Source: Canna indica
Taxonomy: Eukaryota; Streptophyta; Magnoliopsida; Zingiberales; Cannaceae
Assembly (NCBI GenBank): GCA_034359265.1
Contig: CP136893.1
Location: forward strand, 48,805,501 to 48,869,500
DNA length: 64,000 nt
Direction: 5' to 3'
Part shown: positions 45,646-57,669 of the stretch, one piece after another
Layout: each line of letters starts with the position of its first letter
How positions within the stretch are numbered: position 1 is the first letter of the stretch
Made by a program: the position numbers and the translations under genes
The notes under the pieces: generated by a model
Told to the model about the DNA's origin: nothing
What the model saw: the letters and a program-made list of their open reading frames with translations, nothing else
Databases searched by the model: none

Positions 45646-47445
45646 ATGAACCGTGATGGGGCAGAGGCATCTAAGGCTGTGGTAACATGTACTATTTTAG
45701 TAAATTCGCCTGCTGCTTATGTTCTGTTTGATCCGGGTACCATGCGCTCGTTTCTGTCTATCGAGTTTGCTGCTAGGTTTCCATTGGCACCTTCCTTGCT
45801 TGACATGTCGTATGTGGTGTCAACGCCCACGAGCGATACCATAATAGCTAAATCAATCTTCCGGGACTGAGAGGTGATCATCTGTAGTCCTGCATTTGTG
45901 AGCAGAATTGACGCTCTTGCCAATGCTTGAACTCGAGGTCATACTCGGCATGGACTGGCTGGCAGAGCACTTTGTGTTAGTAGATTGCCGGGCTAAGATC
46001 ATCACATTCAGTAAGCCCGAGTTGCCACAATTCACCTTCTAAGGAGGTGGAAGGGGTGAGCCCATGGGAATCATTTCATCCCTTAAGGCTCGCAAATTAC
46101 TATCAGGCTGCTGCCAGTCCTTCCTGGCCTTCTTATTTGTGGCCGAGGAAAAGGGGGGCAAAACTCAGGAGGTTAGTGGAACTCCGGTGATCTGTGAGTT
46201 CCCTTATGACTTCCCAAAGGAATTGCCAGGATTGCCGCCTAGAAGATAAATCAAATTCTACATTGTATTGCAGACCAGGGCAGCACCAATCTCCATCCCA
46301 CCTTATAGGATGGCGTCGGCCGAGCTTCGGGAGTTAAAAGCCCAGTTGCAAGAGTTGTTGGACTTGGGCTTCATTCGCACAAGTGTGTCCCCGTGGGGTG
46401 CTCCGGTCGTATTTGTGAAAAAAAAGGATGGGTCCATGCGCATGTGCATCGACTATAGGCAGCTTAATAAGGTGACAATTAAAAATCGTTACCCGTTGCC
46501 TAGGATCAACGACTTGTATAACTAGTTGCAGGGGGCACAGTGGTTCTCAAAGATTGATTTGAGGTCTAGATATCATCAGCTGAGAATCCGAGACTGTGAT
46601 GTACCCAAGACTGCCTTCATGACTCGCTACGGCCATATGAGTTTCTGGTGATGTCATTTGGATTGACTAATGCCCCTGCGGTCTTTATGGACCTCACGAA
46701 TAGAGTGTTCAAAGAATACCTGGACAGATTTATGACTGTCTTTATTGATGACATCCTAGTGTATTCCAAGAACAAGGAGGAGCACTCCGAGCATTTAAAA
46801 ATAGTCCTGAAAACCCTCAGAAAGCATTAGTTGTATGCCAAATTCACCAAGTGTGAGTTTTGGTTAGAAAGTGTGGGATTCCTAGGTCATATAGTGTCCA
46901 AGGATGGAATCAGTATGGATCCCACCAAAATAGAGGCGGTAAAGGACCGGAAGCGACCGACCAGTGTGACTGAAGTCCGTAGTTTCTTGGGATTAGCAGG
47001 GTATTACAGAAAGTTTGTAGAAAATTTCTCAAAAATTGCAGCTCATTTGACTCGGTTGACCCAGAAAAAGGTTAAATATGAGTGGGATGGGAAGTGTGAG
47101 GAGAGCTTCCTGAAGCTCAAAGAATACTTGACGTCAGCAATAATTCTGGTCGTACCTTCTGGCTCGGGGGGATTTGTGCTATATAGTGACGCCTCTTGGG
47201 TTGGCCTGGGCTGTGTTCTGATGTAGTATGGCAGGGTGATCGCCTATGCATCTCGTTAGTTGAAAGTGCATGAAAAAAATTACCCAGCTCATGATTTGGA
47301 TCTGGCGACGATAGTGTTTGCTCTCAAGCTATGTCATCACTACTTGTATGGTGAGGCTTGTGAGATTTATACCGACCACAAAAGCCTCTAGTACTTGCTC
47401 ACCCAGAAGGAGCTCAATTTAAGGTAGAGAAGATGGCTCGAAATT
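45646..47445 (+). pseudogene. Gypsy protease, RT and RNase H (element at 43523)
   Basis: Protease: LFDPGTMRSF with the catalytic D-x-G kept, stop at 45868, then VILGMDWLAEHF. RT: 46268-46525 ([46 protein letters not shown]), a stop, [10 protein letters not shown] (catalytic Asp kept, the next conserved Gly is Arg), a one-base loss near 46632, then 46648-47226 with [11 protein letters not shown] and the connection ([22 protein letters not shown]). RNase [15 protein letters not shown] then a stop at 47224, HDLDLAT (catalytic Glu replaced by Asp) and IYTDHKSL. Confidence 0.9.
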
Positions 47446-49100
47446 ATGAAAGATTATGATTGTACCATCTTATACCACCCCGAGAAGGCCAATGTGGTGG
47501 CAGACGCACTGAGCAGGAAGTCGATGGCCAGCCTGGCCCATTTGGCAGTTGGGAGAAGGCTGCTAGCGCGAGACTTGACACTATGCTTGGATGGGGGAGC
47601 AGTTTTAGCAGTGTCAGCGTCGGGTTCCCTAGTGGTACACCCGTAGGTACAATCCACACTAGTGGATATGTTGCGTACCGCGCAGGGAGAGGACGCCTTA
47701 TATGCCCTGATGAAGGACATAGTGAAGAGAGGCGATGCAGAGAATGGGTTCAGGTTGGACTCATTTGGTTCAGGTTCAGAGACTGAATCGTGGTGTCTAA
47801 TATGGCAGAAGTATGCAGGCCAGTCTTGGAGCTAGGTAATCGCTCCACTTATACGATGCATCCGGGAGCAACCAAAATGTACCGAGACTTAAGGCAACAT
47901 TACTGGTGGAAGGGCATGAAAAGGGAGGTAGTAGAGTTCGTACCCAAGTGTTTGGTTTGCCAGCAAGTGAATGCCAAACACCTGAAGCCCGCAAGGCTGC
48001 TGTAAAACCTCGAAGTTCCCGAGTGGAAGTGGGAAAAGATTACTATGGATCTAGTGACAGGGCTGCCTAAGTCAAGGGGCGGATTTGACTCCATTTGGGT
48101 GGTGGTAGATCGGTTGAGAAAGATCGCTCATTTTATTCCTGTAAAGACCACCTTTTTTGCTGAGCAGTACGCCAAGCTATTTTTGGACAAAATTACGGCA
48201 TACCATGGTACCCCTATGATGATTATATCGGATCGAGGTACCCAGTTCATAGCCCGGTTCTGGTAGTCCTTCTAGGAAACCTTGGGTACTCAAGTGTGCT
48301 TCAGCACAGCTTTCCATCCGCAGACGAACGGACAGTCTGAGAGAACCATCCAAACCTGGGAAGATATGCTGAGGGCCTGTGTTCTGGACATGGCTGACGG
48401 TTGGGAGAAACACCTACGGTTGATTGAGTTCGCCTACAACATTAGCTATCATAGTAGCATTGGCATGGCTCCTTTCGAAACCTTGTATGGGCGGCGGTGT
48501 AGGTCTCCAGTGGGCTGGTTTGAAGCCGACGAATCACTCATGGTGGGTCCTAATCTGGTTGACGAAGCGGTGGAGAAGGTGAAAATTATACAGGAAAGAT
48601 TATTGGTGGCTCAGAGTCGCCAGAAAATGTATGTTGATATGAAGGATATAGAGCTGGAGTTTGCGGAAAGGATATAGAGCTGGAGTTTGCGGAAGGCGAC
48701 TTAGTATTTCTGAAGGTCTCCCCCATGAAGGGGTAGTTTGGTTTGGAAAGAAGGGAAAGCTGAGCCCCAGGTTTGTTGGGCCTTTCCCCGTCCTCCGGCG
48801 AAGGGGTACCTTAGCTTATGAGCTGGCCTTGCCTCCTAGCATGAGGAGGGTACACCTGATTTTTCATGTATCCATGCTTAGGCGATATGTAAGAGATGAT
48901 TCGCATGTGATCGAACCTTCTACTGTTGAGGTGGATTCAGTTGTCTCATTCGAGGAAAGGCCGGTGGAGATCCGCGACCACCAAACTAGAAAGCTCAACT
49001 CCGGACAGGAAGCCACTTGGGAGGTAGAGTGAGACATGAGAGATCGCTACCCTTCCTTGTTTGAAGAACCGGTAAGTCCTTATAATTAGAAAAAAAAAAT
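47446..49100 (+). pseudogene. Gypsy integrase and chromodomain (element at 43523)
   Basis: Zinc finger at 47790-48005 ([29 protein letters not shown]). Core at 48045-48266 ([34 protein letters not shown]) and 48282-48677 ([19 protein letters not shown]), so both Asp and the Glu are readable; a TAG at 48264 splits them. A 26-bp direct duplication (48644-48669 and 48670-48695) shifts the frame in the integrase C-terminus. The chromodomain (48900-49060; FEERPVEIRDHQTRKLN, then QEATWEVE) has lost about 16 central residues. Confidence 0.9.
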
Positions 49101-49131
49101 TGAGGACGAACTTCCCTTTACGGGGGAAGGT

Positions 49132-50600
49132 TGTAAGAGAGAGGGAGGAGGGGAAGCCTTGGAGTCGGTGCCGGATTTGTGCCACCGTCGGAAAGATCGA
49201 GATCACCATTGCTCGTCCTTTCTTCTTCCTTGATCAAGGTGAGTGGAACGAACCTTGTTGTGAAGGGTAGGCAGGTAGCCGACCCAAGCTTTAGGGGTTT
49301 CCTCCTATTTTCTCATGATATTTCATCGATCTACCGATGTTCTTCCAAGATTTGGTTAGGATGATATGTATTTACTATTCATATGAATTTCTCATCATTT
49401 TTCTTGATGTTTAGGGTCAGCCACATGAACGAGAAAGGGGAAAGGTCATGCCGAATTTTTCTCCAATTTCCTAGAGTGGTCAGAAGCCCTCAAATTAAGT
49501 TTTCCTCGTGATTGATGACTCAATTCTTCACAATCATGGCCGAGAGCTTAACCTCCTATCCTGCTTGCTCTCAGCTGAGTAATATTAGGCTTGGGTAGGC
49601 TTGGCCGAATGGTCATTTGGGGGAGAAAAGCTTTTGATGTGTCTTATGCTTACATGTAGGGTACCAAATCATACTTTTATGTTGTAAATCATTCGCATGA
49701 TATATGAAACTTGGTAGTGATGGATCGAGATTAGAGTGTTATAAATCATTCGCATTGTAGGATCTTAGTATGGCATGTGAATCATGATAGTGTTTCATTT
49801 ACTTGTAATATCCTCTTGAATGCGCATATATGGCTAAGATTACGTATGGTATATGATTTGTAGAATTTCCTTCATTAAATTATTAATGCTAGTATTGAAA
49901 CTACCATGATAGAGTAAATGTTACCTTGCTGGAATTTATTGATTAAATGCATAATTTAATTATTTTATTGTCGCAATTATGCGGTTATTCGTGCTAGTAG
50001 ATGTAGGTTACTTTCCTTATAACTTATGGGTTGTGACATGTATGAATTTAGACATTTCTACACTTATGGCATGTAGTTCACACTTGATATGTGGCATATG
50101 ACGCTAGAGGACTATTAGGAAACTCTAGGGTGCTTGTTATTTAGAGAAACTCGAATGTAGACAAGCTAAGTCTCACACCTAGGGAACAACCAATGAGCAA
50201 TAGTGTGCGATTGGTAAGGCCCGAAATAAATGGACCGAGCACGGGTGAATGCCCGGAATTTTAAAATAAGGAAACTTTAAAACACTTTGCTTGTGTAATG
50301 TAATTCTGATGGTCAACTGAGCAGCATGGATAGTCGGAATGACTAATGCTTGACTCGGCCAGTGATTTGGGTCTTGAGATTGCACCAGCGAGCCTGTTAT
50401 GTGTTAGACCCCAATTGGGTGGGATTAGCTATCCCTAACCCGGCAGGTGTCCGGAGACTAGCAAACCATCCTAGTCGACGGCCCGGTGTTTGCTCTGATT
50501 TTCTTATGTGTTATTTAGGCTGTGCGACCGGAGTATTACTGTCATTGTGTGGTAAGGCCAATTAGAGCCTAGCCATTAGTTCTTAAGCAGGCCCTAGTGA
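49132..50600 (+). repeat. Gypsy family-2 3' LTR, damaged at both ends
   Basis: Begins TGTAAG directly after a polypurine tract, but then jumps to agagagggagg, so about 290 bp of the LTR start are deleted. The leader splice donor (CAAG/GTGAGTGG) is at about 49239. Matching to relatives ends near 50600, before the predicted acceptor and the primer-side end. Confidence 0.85.
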
Positions 50601-52710
50601 TGAGGCATTTTTGTATTAGAAGGAGGACTTGCCTGAAGGCATGACAATCCCATCAATTTACGTAGGTCCATCTTTGTTCCTCTACGATAAGCTTTGCAAA
50701 CTTGCGCAGTTCTCTGATGTTTATTGACTCTAGCTCCACCACACATGATCCCATCTTTTTGAGATTTCAAGTGGTATTCGTGGAAAACCTCAACATGGAG
50801 ATTCGAATTACAAGGATTGGCTCAACGCCACCTTCCTCTTCTAAGACGAGAATGTCGACCTGGTTTGGGGTTGCCCTCAAGGATTGCTTGCTAGGAGATA
50901 GTGGCTGCGATACAAGAGTCGCCCCTAATCCCAAGGTTGTTATGAGGGACAAGGGGAAGAAGTCACATCGAGAGCTAAAACTAACCTTAATGGCAAAGTT
51001 CTCCGTGAAGATTTATTCTTCGATCAATACGATGTTGAAGAAGTGAATGGTGTCAAAGAGTTGAGGTGTTGATCTTGGAGGCAATTGAACTGAACTATGA
51101 CTACTTTATCACGGTCGATGCCTTTGTCAACTCGACGAAGGGGGAAGGCATAACTTTATCATGGTCTACTTTATCATTGTAAGAAGGAGAAGCTAAAGCT
51201 GAAATTTTGATTGGCCAAGCATTAGCATTTGCACCTATGCTTGCTTTACCACCATTACTAACACTACCAAGAGGAGTTTAAGAGCAGTACCATAGCAACA
51301 TCTACCATGGACGACAATAGGTGATAATAGATTTGGGGTTAGCGAGGAGGCTTTAAACAAGGACTATGATTGCTTACCACTAGCACTGGAGAAACTCCAA
51401 GATGCAACAACAAAATCGTGAAGGTGAAACAAACTATTCAGCCGACAAAGATAAAGGTGACTGCCCTCGTGCTCGTGAACACGTTGGAGGAAATGATGTA
51501 AATGAGGAAGAAGCGGACATTGAGTTCGATGCCAATAGATGCGAGCGCCATGTCGTTGACGCCTAGTTGGAGAATGAGTTTGCTTCGCACTTGAACTGAA
51601 AGGCCTCGTCGCTCATCACTGTCGTGTCGCAGAAAGACAACAATTGTTCGATGCAAGAGACTAACTTGTGTCATGTCAATAGGGAGAGACTACGAACAAT
51701 AACACGAGAAAGCCAAAAAATAAGACATAGACAAATGAGTTTTTGGATGCTGGTTATACATTTAATACTTGTGAGCAATTGCACGTTAGTATCTAAATAA
51801 CAAAACTTATAAATGGTAAAATATGATTGTCAGTATTAATTATAATTGTTGTTTGTAGTAAAATAGAAGAATCACGAGGTTTTCAGATTCTTGGGGGTTT
51901 CTCTGTTCTTCGATTCAGGTATAAAATGCTCTTCTCATCTCCTCTCGTTTCTTTCTCTCCTTTCATTTCATCGCTTTCCTATTCATGAATGTTGATGACT
52001 TTTAATACTTCCGCTCGTATAGAATCGGGTAGGGCCTGAGTTTTGGATTTCTCAAATTTTTTTCATGCATGTGACTTTAGCATTCTTATGTGGGTTTTAC
52101 CAGGGTTGGATGCTTTTGCTTGTATAGAATCGGCTAGAGCTGATGAGTTTTGAGTTCGGAGAAGGCGGAATTAGGATTCTCTTTGTTATCTTTGATTTTG
52201 GGGTTGTGAGGGTTGAAAATGGACAAATTAATTCGTTTTGAATTATGTGGGGGCCCTTTCAATCCATGTCTGCTACAGCTGTATTGTTGTCACGGAAAAA
52301 AAAAAAAAAAAGGTTTTACATGAAAGTATTTATAGACTCCTATTTAATGAGTAATGACTAACAGTAGTGATTTTTTCTAATAACATCCTTATCATCCATT
52401 TCATCATACCCACTTATGTTATTATAGTGATATATATTATCTTGAGATATTTAATTATTATGTTATTAGACGGAGTGATTATTTTAATCCATTTTCATCT
52501 TCCCAGTTCTGCATTGTAGCTTTAGTTTCTAACTAGTTATGTTGCAGAACATTCACTAGCATAATACATATTGCTTTGCTATACTCCATCCCACATTGCC
52601 TCTTCCCTAATATTTTTTAACACTAGGCATCCATGAAATACATTCAATATTTAGTCTCTTGTATTATTATTAATACAAAATGATGATGTTTGACTAAATA
52701 AAACATCTAC
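50601..52710. other. Unassigned DNA, possible gene relic
   Basis: No domain recognised. 50700-51050 is GC-richer and has one open frame of 114 codons without known motifs; alternative frames are also partly open, and no splice pattern fits well. 51860-52300 resembles a 5' leader plus intron of a plant gene (CT-rich stretch, ATTCAGGTATAAAATG), and the phrase tatagaatcgg(c/g)tag occurs twice (about 52018 and 52126). A run of about 17 A at 52297-52313 could be an old poly(A) tail. Nothing here is certain. Confidence 0.35.
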
Positions 52711-53130
52711 AAAATGAGGTGGTCATGCTCCCTTGATTTCGCCACTCATTGTGTGACCATATACATCGCCTACCTTACGGGCGTCGGCTTCAAGTCAAGC
52801 TTCAAGGTGATCTCACTACTCTCACCCAATTTTTTCTTTTCGTTTTTCTTCTTATTTCCCTGTGTTCTCTGAAATTTTCTCTTCTCGTCGAGATGGAAGA
52901 AAATTTTCTAAGATTTAATTTATTCTTTTTCTTTCTTCTTTGTGTTATCAAATTTCCTCTTTCCTCTCAAGATGAAAGACTAGAGCAATGATTGATTGCA
53001 ACAATTGCGATGAAGATGATTGTGGTACTGCTGCTTTGCCGGTTCTGTCACTCACGGTGACAATATACATCAACTACCTCGACGGGCGTTGGCTTCAAGA
53101 TCAAACTTCATGGTGATCTCGTTAACCTCA
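52711..53130 (+). repeat. Repeat R, partial copy 2
   Basis: Matches the island-bearing part of R (42808-43215 and 54127-54525). Island 1 at 52719-52806, island 2 at 53018-53111, both followed by donor-like GTGATCTC. Lies about 1.4 kb upstream of the next copy in the same orientation, suggesting a tandem arrangement. Confidence 0.6.
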
Positions 53131-53344
53131 CTCTTTTCCTTTTCATTTTCTTTCTTTTGTGTGTTCTGATGCTATCTACTGTTTCTGATAAATATTATGT
53201 ATGATGCAAATGTGGTCTTTTTCTTCCCCTAGCAAATGTAAATTGCCACATTTTTATTCCTTTTTCTCTTAATGATTCCTAAAAAGAATTATCAAAATTT
53301 TTAGAATGTCGTGTTTGATGCTTATAATTTATGATGTCATTTCA

Positions 53345-54811
53345 TCAATCTTTTTATCCTCATAACAACAAATCATTGTTATGTACAAAATTGCTATGAG
53401 TTTCTTGCATTTGAAAATTATGCAGCGGAACTTGTGATTCTATTTTTTTTAAGTCTTTTTTTCATGCTGAGATTCGTTGATCAAGATAGTTGTTGCTTGC
53501 TTTCATAAGCAATTTAGTTATGGTCTAATGAACCAATCACGTATTCTTTCTTGTTGTGTTCTTCAATGATCAAGATAGATGGAACATGACAATGTTTTGC
53601 TTGTTTCTTCTTCCAGCAAAATGGGTTTTTGGCCCTCTTTAACATCTATAAATAATCAGGTGCTATTATTACTTTATTTAAATTGTTCACTACGAGTATG
53701 CATCGGATTCCCAGGTGCTCTGTTTATTACTTTAATTCAGATAGAGCAAAAATTGTTCTTCTATATGATTTTAAATTTTTCATTCCCATCTTATATTTCA
53801 ATCAATCAACAACAAATACAACATTTCCTCATGTTGCTCCTACGAGTATGCATCGGATTAATCTTTCCTTTGCTTCCCTTATCTGCTTGATTTATATCTA
53901 TTTTCTAGCTAAAATCGTGACTTGTATTTTATATTATAAATTACAATGATTAAATTGGTTGGAACTTATATAATTTTTTTAGGTTACTAATATATGGCTG
54001 CTCATGCATGTGGTGTGAAAGATGTGTAGTATATTTTACTTGAAGGGCAACTTTTCTATTAATTTTCAGTTTATATTTAATTTGAACAATGTCAAATTTT
54101 TAAATTTAATGGATATTTCAATTTCAAAATGAGGTGGTGATACTCCGTTGGTTTCGTCACTCAGGGTGTGCCATATACATTGACTACCTCATGGGCGTCG
54201 GCTTCAAGCCAAGCTTCAAGGTGATCTCATTACTCTTACCCTCGTTTCTTTTCTTTTTCTTCTTATGTTCTCGGAAATTTTCTCTTCTTGACGAGATGGA
54301 AGAAAATTTTCTGAAATTTACTTTCTTCTTTTTATTTCTTCTCTATGTTATCAAACTCCTCTTTCCTTTCTAAATGAAAGACTAGAGCAATGATTGATTG
54401 CAACAATCGCGATGAAGATGACTGTGGTGGAGCTGCTCTGCCGGTTCTGCCACTCACGGTGACAATATACATGGACTACCTCGAGGGGAGTTGGCTTCAA
54501 GATCAAGCTTCATGGCGATCTCATTAAGCTCGGAAACTATTTTATATAAGAAAATTATTCTTTCAATTACCCAGATTATTCAAATGGCATTCTTGTCAAT
54601 CATTCTAATCATTCTTGTTTATTATTTTTGCAACTGTCACTACCTATGATTTGGGCGAGTACTGACCATGAGGCCAAACACCTTCTGGAATGTGTAATTA
54701 ATCCTCTCATAGCATAATATTAAATTGGCTTAAGGTTGTGAGTGAGTAAAAATTAGTGTTGGCAATGGCTTTTGACTTGGATCCTGCCATTGGAAGAATT
54801 GGTTTAGATAT
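53345..54811 (+). repeat. Repeat R, copy 3
   Basis: Homologous to 42140-43490 along its length. In island 1 (54134-54220) the frame is open from GTGGTGATACTC to the donor-like GTGATCTC and reads VVILRWFRHSGCAIYIDYL then MGVGFKPSFK; island 2 is at 54418-54514. Interrupted on the right exactly at a CACTA terminus; copy 1 continues past the equivalent point (about 43490). Confidence 0.6.
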
Positions 54812-55318
54812 CACTACTAGAATTGTCGTTGTCACCGACAACTAAGGCCGTGGCTGAACCGTCAGTGAAAACTAGCACAGATGGCGGGAGCCGTGGCAAA
54901 AGACCGTCACTGATGTGCACGTATCAGATAAGTTGTGACGGCTGACTGCTGTTGTCACAAGTAATCATCAGCGACAGCCGCGCGCGCTATTGCTGACATA
55001 AACACATTAGTGATGGTCCTCGACAGCTGTCGCTTATTTAAATACATCAGTCGTGATTGTGAGCCATCAGTGATATTATTAGTAACCGTGATAATTAGTG
55101 CTGCCCAGGCCATCAACCATTTAAGATACGCTTTCAGCCACGACGTAGTGACGAGCAGCCGTGGGTAAGCCGTGGCTAAAGTTATATCTTGCAATTGAAA
55201 AAAATTAAAATTTTGAAAATTGTTGTATATACAATGATATCATTAATCACAGATTAGAACTATACATGGCTTATTACACATATATTTACAATCAACCATA
55301 CAAGTTTTACTTAAATAT
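54812..55318 (+). mobile_element. CACTA (En/Spm-type) transposon end, truncated
   Basis: Begins with the terminal repeat CACTACTAGAA, inserted in repeat R. The next 380 bp carry dense subterminal motifs in both orientations (variants of GCCGTGGCT and GTCACTGATG/CATCAGTGAT), typical of CACTA ends where transposase binds. The last motif cluster is at about 55165-55185, followed by ~130 bp of AT-rich DNA. The opposite terminal repeat is not found; the element is cut by the gypsy LTR edge at about 55319. No transposase is seen. Confidence 0.8.
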
Positions 55319-57669
55319 CATGACCGGCCAGGGTCTATGTCCTACCTTGAAGCATACCACATACACTGGATAACAAGATACCAAAAATATGTGAATAAAA
55401 CAACGATGCAACTTTTATTTAATTTTAAAAGAAGGTTCAACAATTTTAAAAGAGTTGCAAAACAAACCAACTATAAAGTAAAACAGCTCGAGTTAAAGTA
55501 GAATACATGTTTTTCAAATTAACAACTCTCAGTGTATATAAAGAAAACAATCCTAGACATCACAACTACGACAACTGGACGCTGCTACGAGATCTACGCC
55601 ACTGCCTGCCCTCCAGCTGGACCATGACTCAAAGCCTCACCTCACTAGTCGGGCTATGCAAAAATAAGAGAAATAAACCATGAGTCCACATGGGACTCAG
55701 TGAGCGGTTCTTTCGAACCTCCACATAAATCTCCAATAACCACATGTATATAAGTAAAAAAATATAAGGTTAGGGATCTAATATTGAAAATATAAGGTTA
55801 GGGATCTAATATTGAAAATATAAGGTTAGGGACTTAATCTAGTCAAGATATGACAACCGACCCAAGGGCTATCATGTGTAGACCATATAGTCATATAACC
55901 AGCCACAACGGCCCAACTAAGTAGAATAGCACTCGGCCACTAGGGCCTGCTTAAGAACTAATGGCTCGGCTCTAACCAGCCTTACCACACAATGACAGTA
56001 ATACTCCGGCCGCACGACCTACATAACACATAAGAAAATCATAGCAAACATCGGGCTGTGGACTAGGATGGTCTGCTAGTCTCCGGACACCTACCGGGTT
56101 AGGGATAGCTAATCCTACCCAACTGGGGTCTAACACCTAGCAGGCCCACAAGTGCAATCTCAAGACCCAAATCACTGGCCGAGTCAACCATTAGTTGTTC
56201 CGACTATCTATGCTGCTCTGCTGACCATCACAATCACATTACACAAGCAAAGTGTGTTAAAGTTTCCTTATTTAAAAATTCTGAGCATTCACCCGTGATC
56301 GGCCTCTTTATTCCGGGCCTTACCAATCGCACACAATTGATCACTAGTTGTTTCCTAGGTGTGTGTCCTAGCTTGTTTACATTCGAGTTTTTCTAAATAA
56401 TAAGCACCCTAGAGTTTCCTAATAGTCATCTAACATCATACGCCACATTTCAAGTGTGAACTACATGTCATAATTGTAGAATGTCCGAATACATACATGT
56501 CACAACCCATAAGTTATAAGGAAATTAACCTACAACTATTTCCATGAACAACCGCATGATGGCAACAATAAAGTAATTAAATTCTGCATTAAATTAATAA
56601 ATTCCAGCAAGGTAACATTTAATCTATCATGGTAATTTAAATACTAGCATTAGTAATTTGATGAAGGAAATTTTGCGAGACATATACCACGTATGCGCAT
56701 TCAAGGGGATATCCTTCTAAAAATTTAAATCTTATCTACTATCATCAACAATCCATTCATCAACCGTTTAATCAACAATTTCAACCGACGAACATATTTC
56801 CCCAGAGATGAAATCAACACAATGGATCAAATCCACCCTCCTCACCACTCGGCCAAACCCTAAATAAGGGTAACAAGTTCGGCCGAAGCTTCTTGAAGGG
56901 GAAAGGAAGGAAAATTTGACCATTAAATCGTAAGATCTAATTTCACAAGTTCTCTACACATGAAAAGGGATCAAACCAAGCAGTTTAAACTACTCGTGGG
57001 ATTTAGGGAAACTTTCGGCATGACCTTTTCTTTTTTCCCCTCAATTGGTCGGCCCCATAAATCAAGAAAATGATGTGGAAACATTTATCGCATGATACAA
57101 TTTCCATAAGGAAACCATAAATCTCGAGAAACTTCAGATACACAATATCCGACGCGAGAAAAACAAGATTTCATCACCTCTAAGGGTCGGCCACATGCCT
57201 ACCCTACTGAACTAAGTTCGACCACTCACCTTGATAAAAAAGGAGGACAATCTAGGCGACGACGGCTCTGATCTCCAGCGACTACACCAATTTCTCGCGC
57301 CACCACTCAGAATCCCCTTCTCTCCCTTCACATCGGGCTGCGTGCGGCTCACCTTCTTGAGCCGTACGGCGGCTGAGCTGAGGGGTTATATTTTTTTTTT
57401 GACTAAAAAGCACTTCCTCACTTAAGCCCCGACTCGACTCAATCCAAGTTCGATTCGAGCCCCGATTAAATCCACATACACGATTTGAACTCGACTCATA
57501 CTAAGGCATCTTACGTTTAAAAAGGAAAGAAAATTTAACTAATAAAATTTCATAAGGCTTAAATTATACCTTCTACTCGCGACGATTTCGTGACTCAACC
57601 CGACTAACTCCATATCCGGTGCACTGCACCAAAAATAAATTTTTATATTAGGAAACCTGGGGTCTTACA
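55319..57669 (-). repeat. Gypsy family-2 3' LTR (about 2350 bp)
   Basis: Lacks the outermost ~25 bp on the left. Contains a 28-bp tandem repeat at 55761-55838 (almost three copies of a unit beginning aatataaggttaggg), present once in the partner LTR (about 62956). Leader-intron signals are present: minus-strand donor-like CAAG/GTGAGTGG near 57229 and acceptor-like TTTTTGCATAG near 55657. Confidence 0.85.
55761..55838. repeat. 28-bp tandem repeat, 2.8 copies
   Basis: Units at 55761-55788, 55789-55816 and a partial third from 55817. The partner LTR has one copy, so this expansion happened after insertion. Confidence 0.85.

Larger units (their letters stand above)
43523..50600 (+). mobile_element. 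Gypsy family-2 element, plus strand, 3' end truncated
   Basis: 5' LTR 43523-44272, interior 44273-49131, 3' LTR 49132-~50600. The 3' LTR stops matching its relatives at about 50600 (after caggccctagtg), so the right terminus and target duplication are missing. Left flank is gttgt. The interior codes gag to chromodomain, damaged throughout. Confidence 0.88.

Noticed and set aside
50702..51046. 114-codon frame as a gene
   Set aside because: No recognised domain, no supporting context, and competing frames are partly open. Kept only as part of an unassigned region.
52297..52313. A-run as proof of a LINE or SINE
   Set aside because: No LINE domain or RNA polymerase III boxes and no target duplication were found around it.
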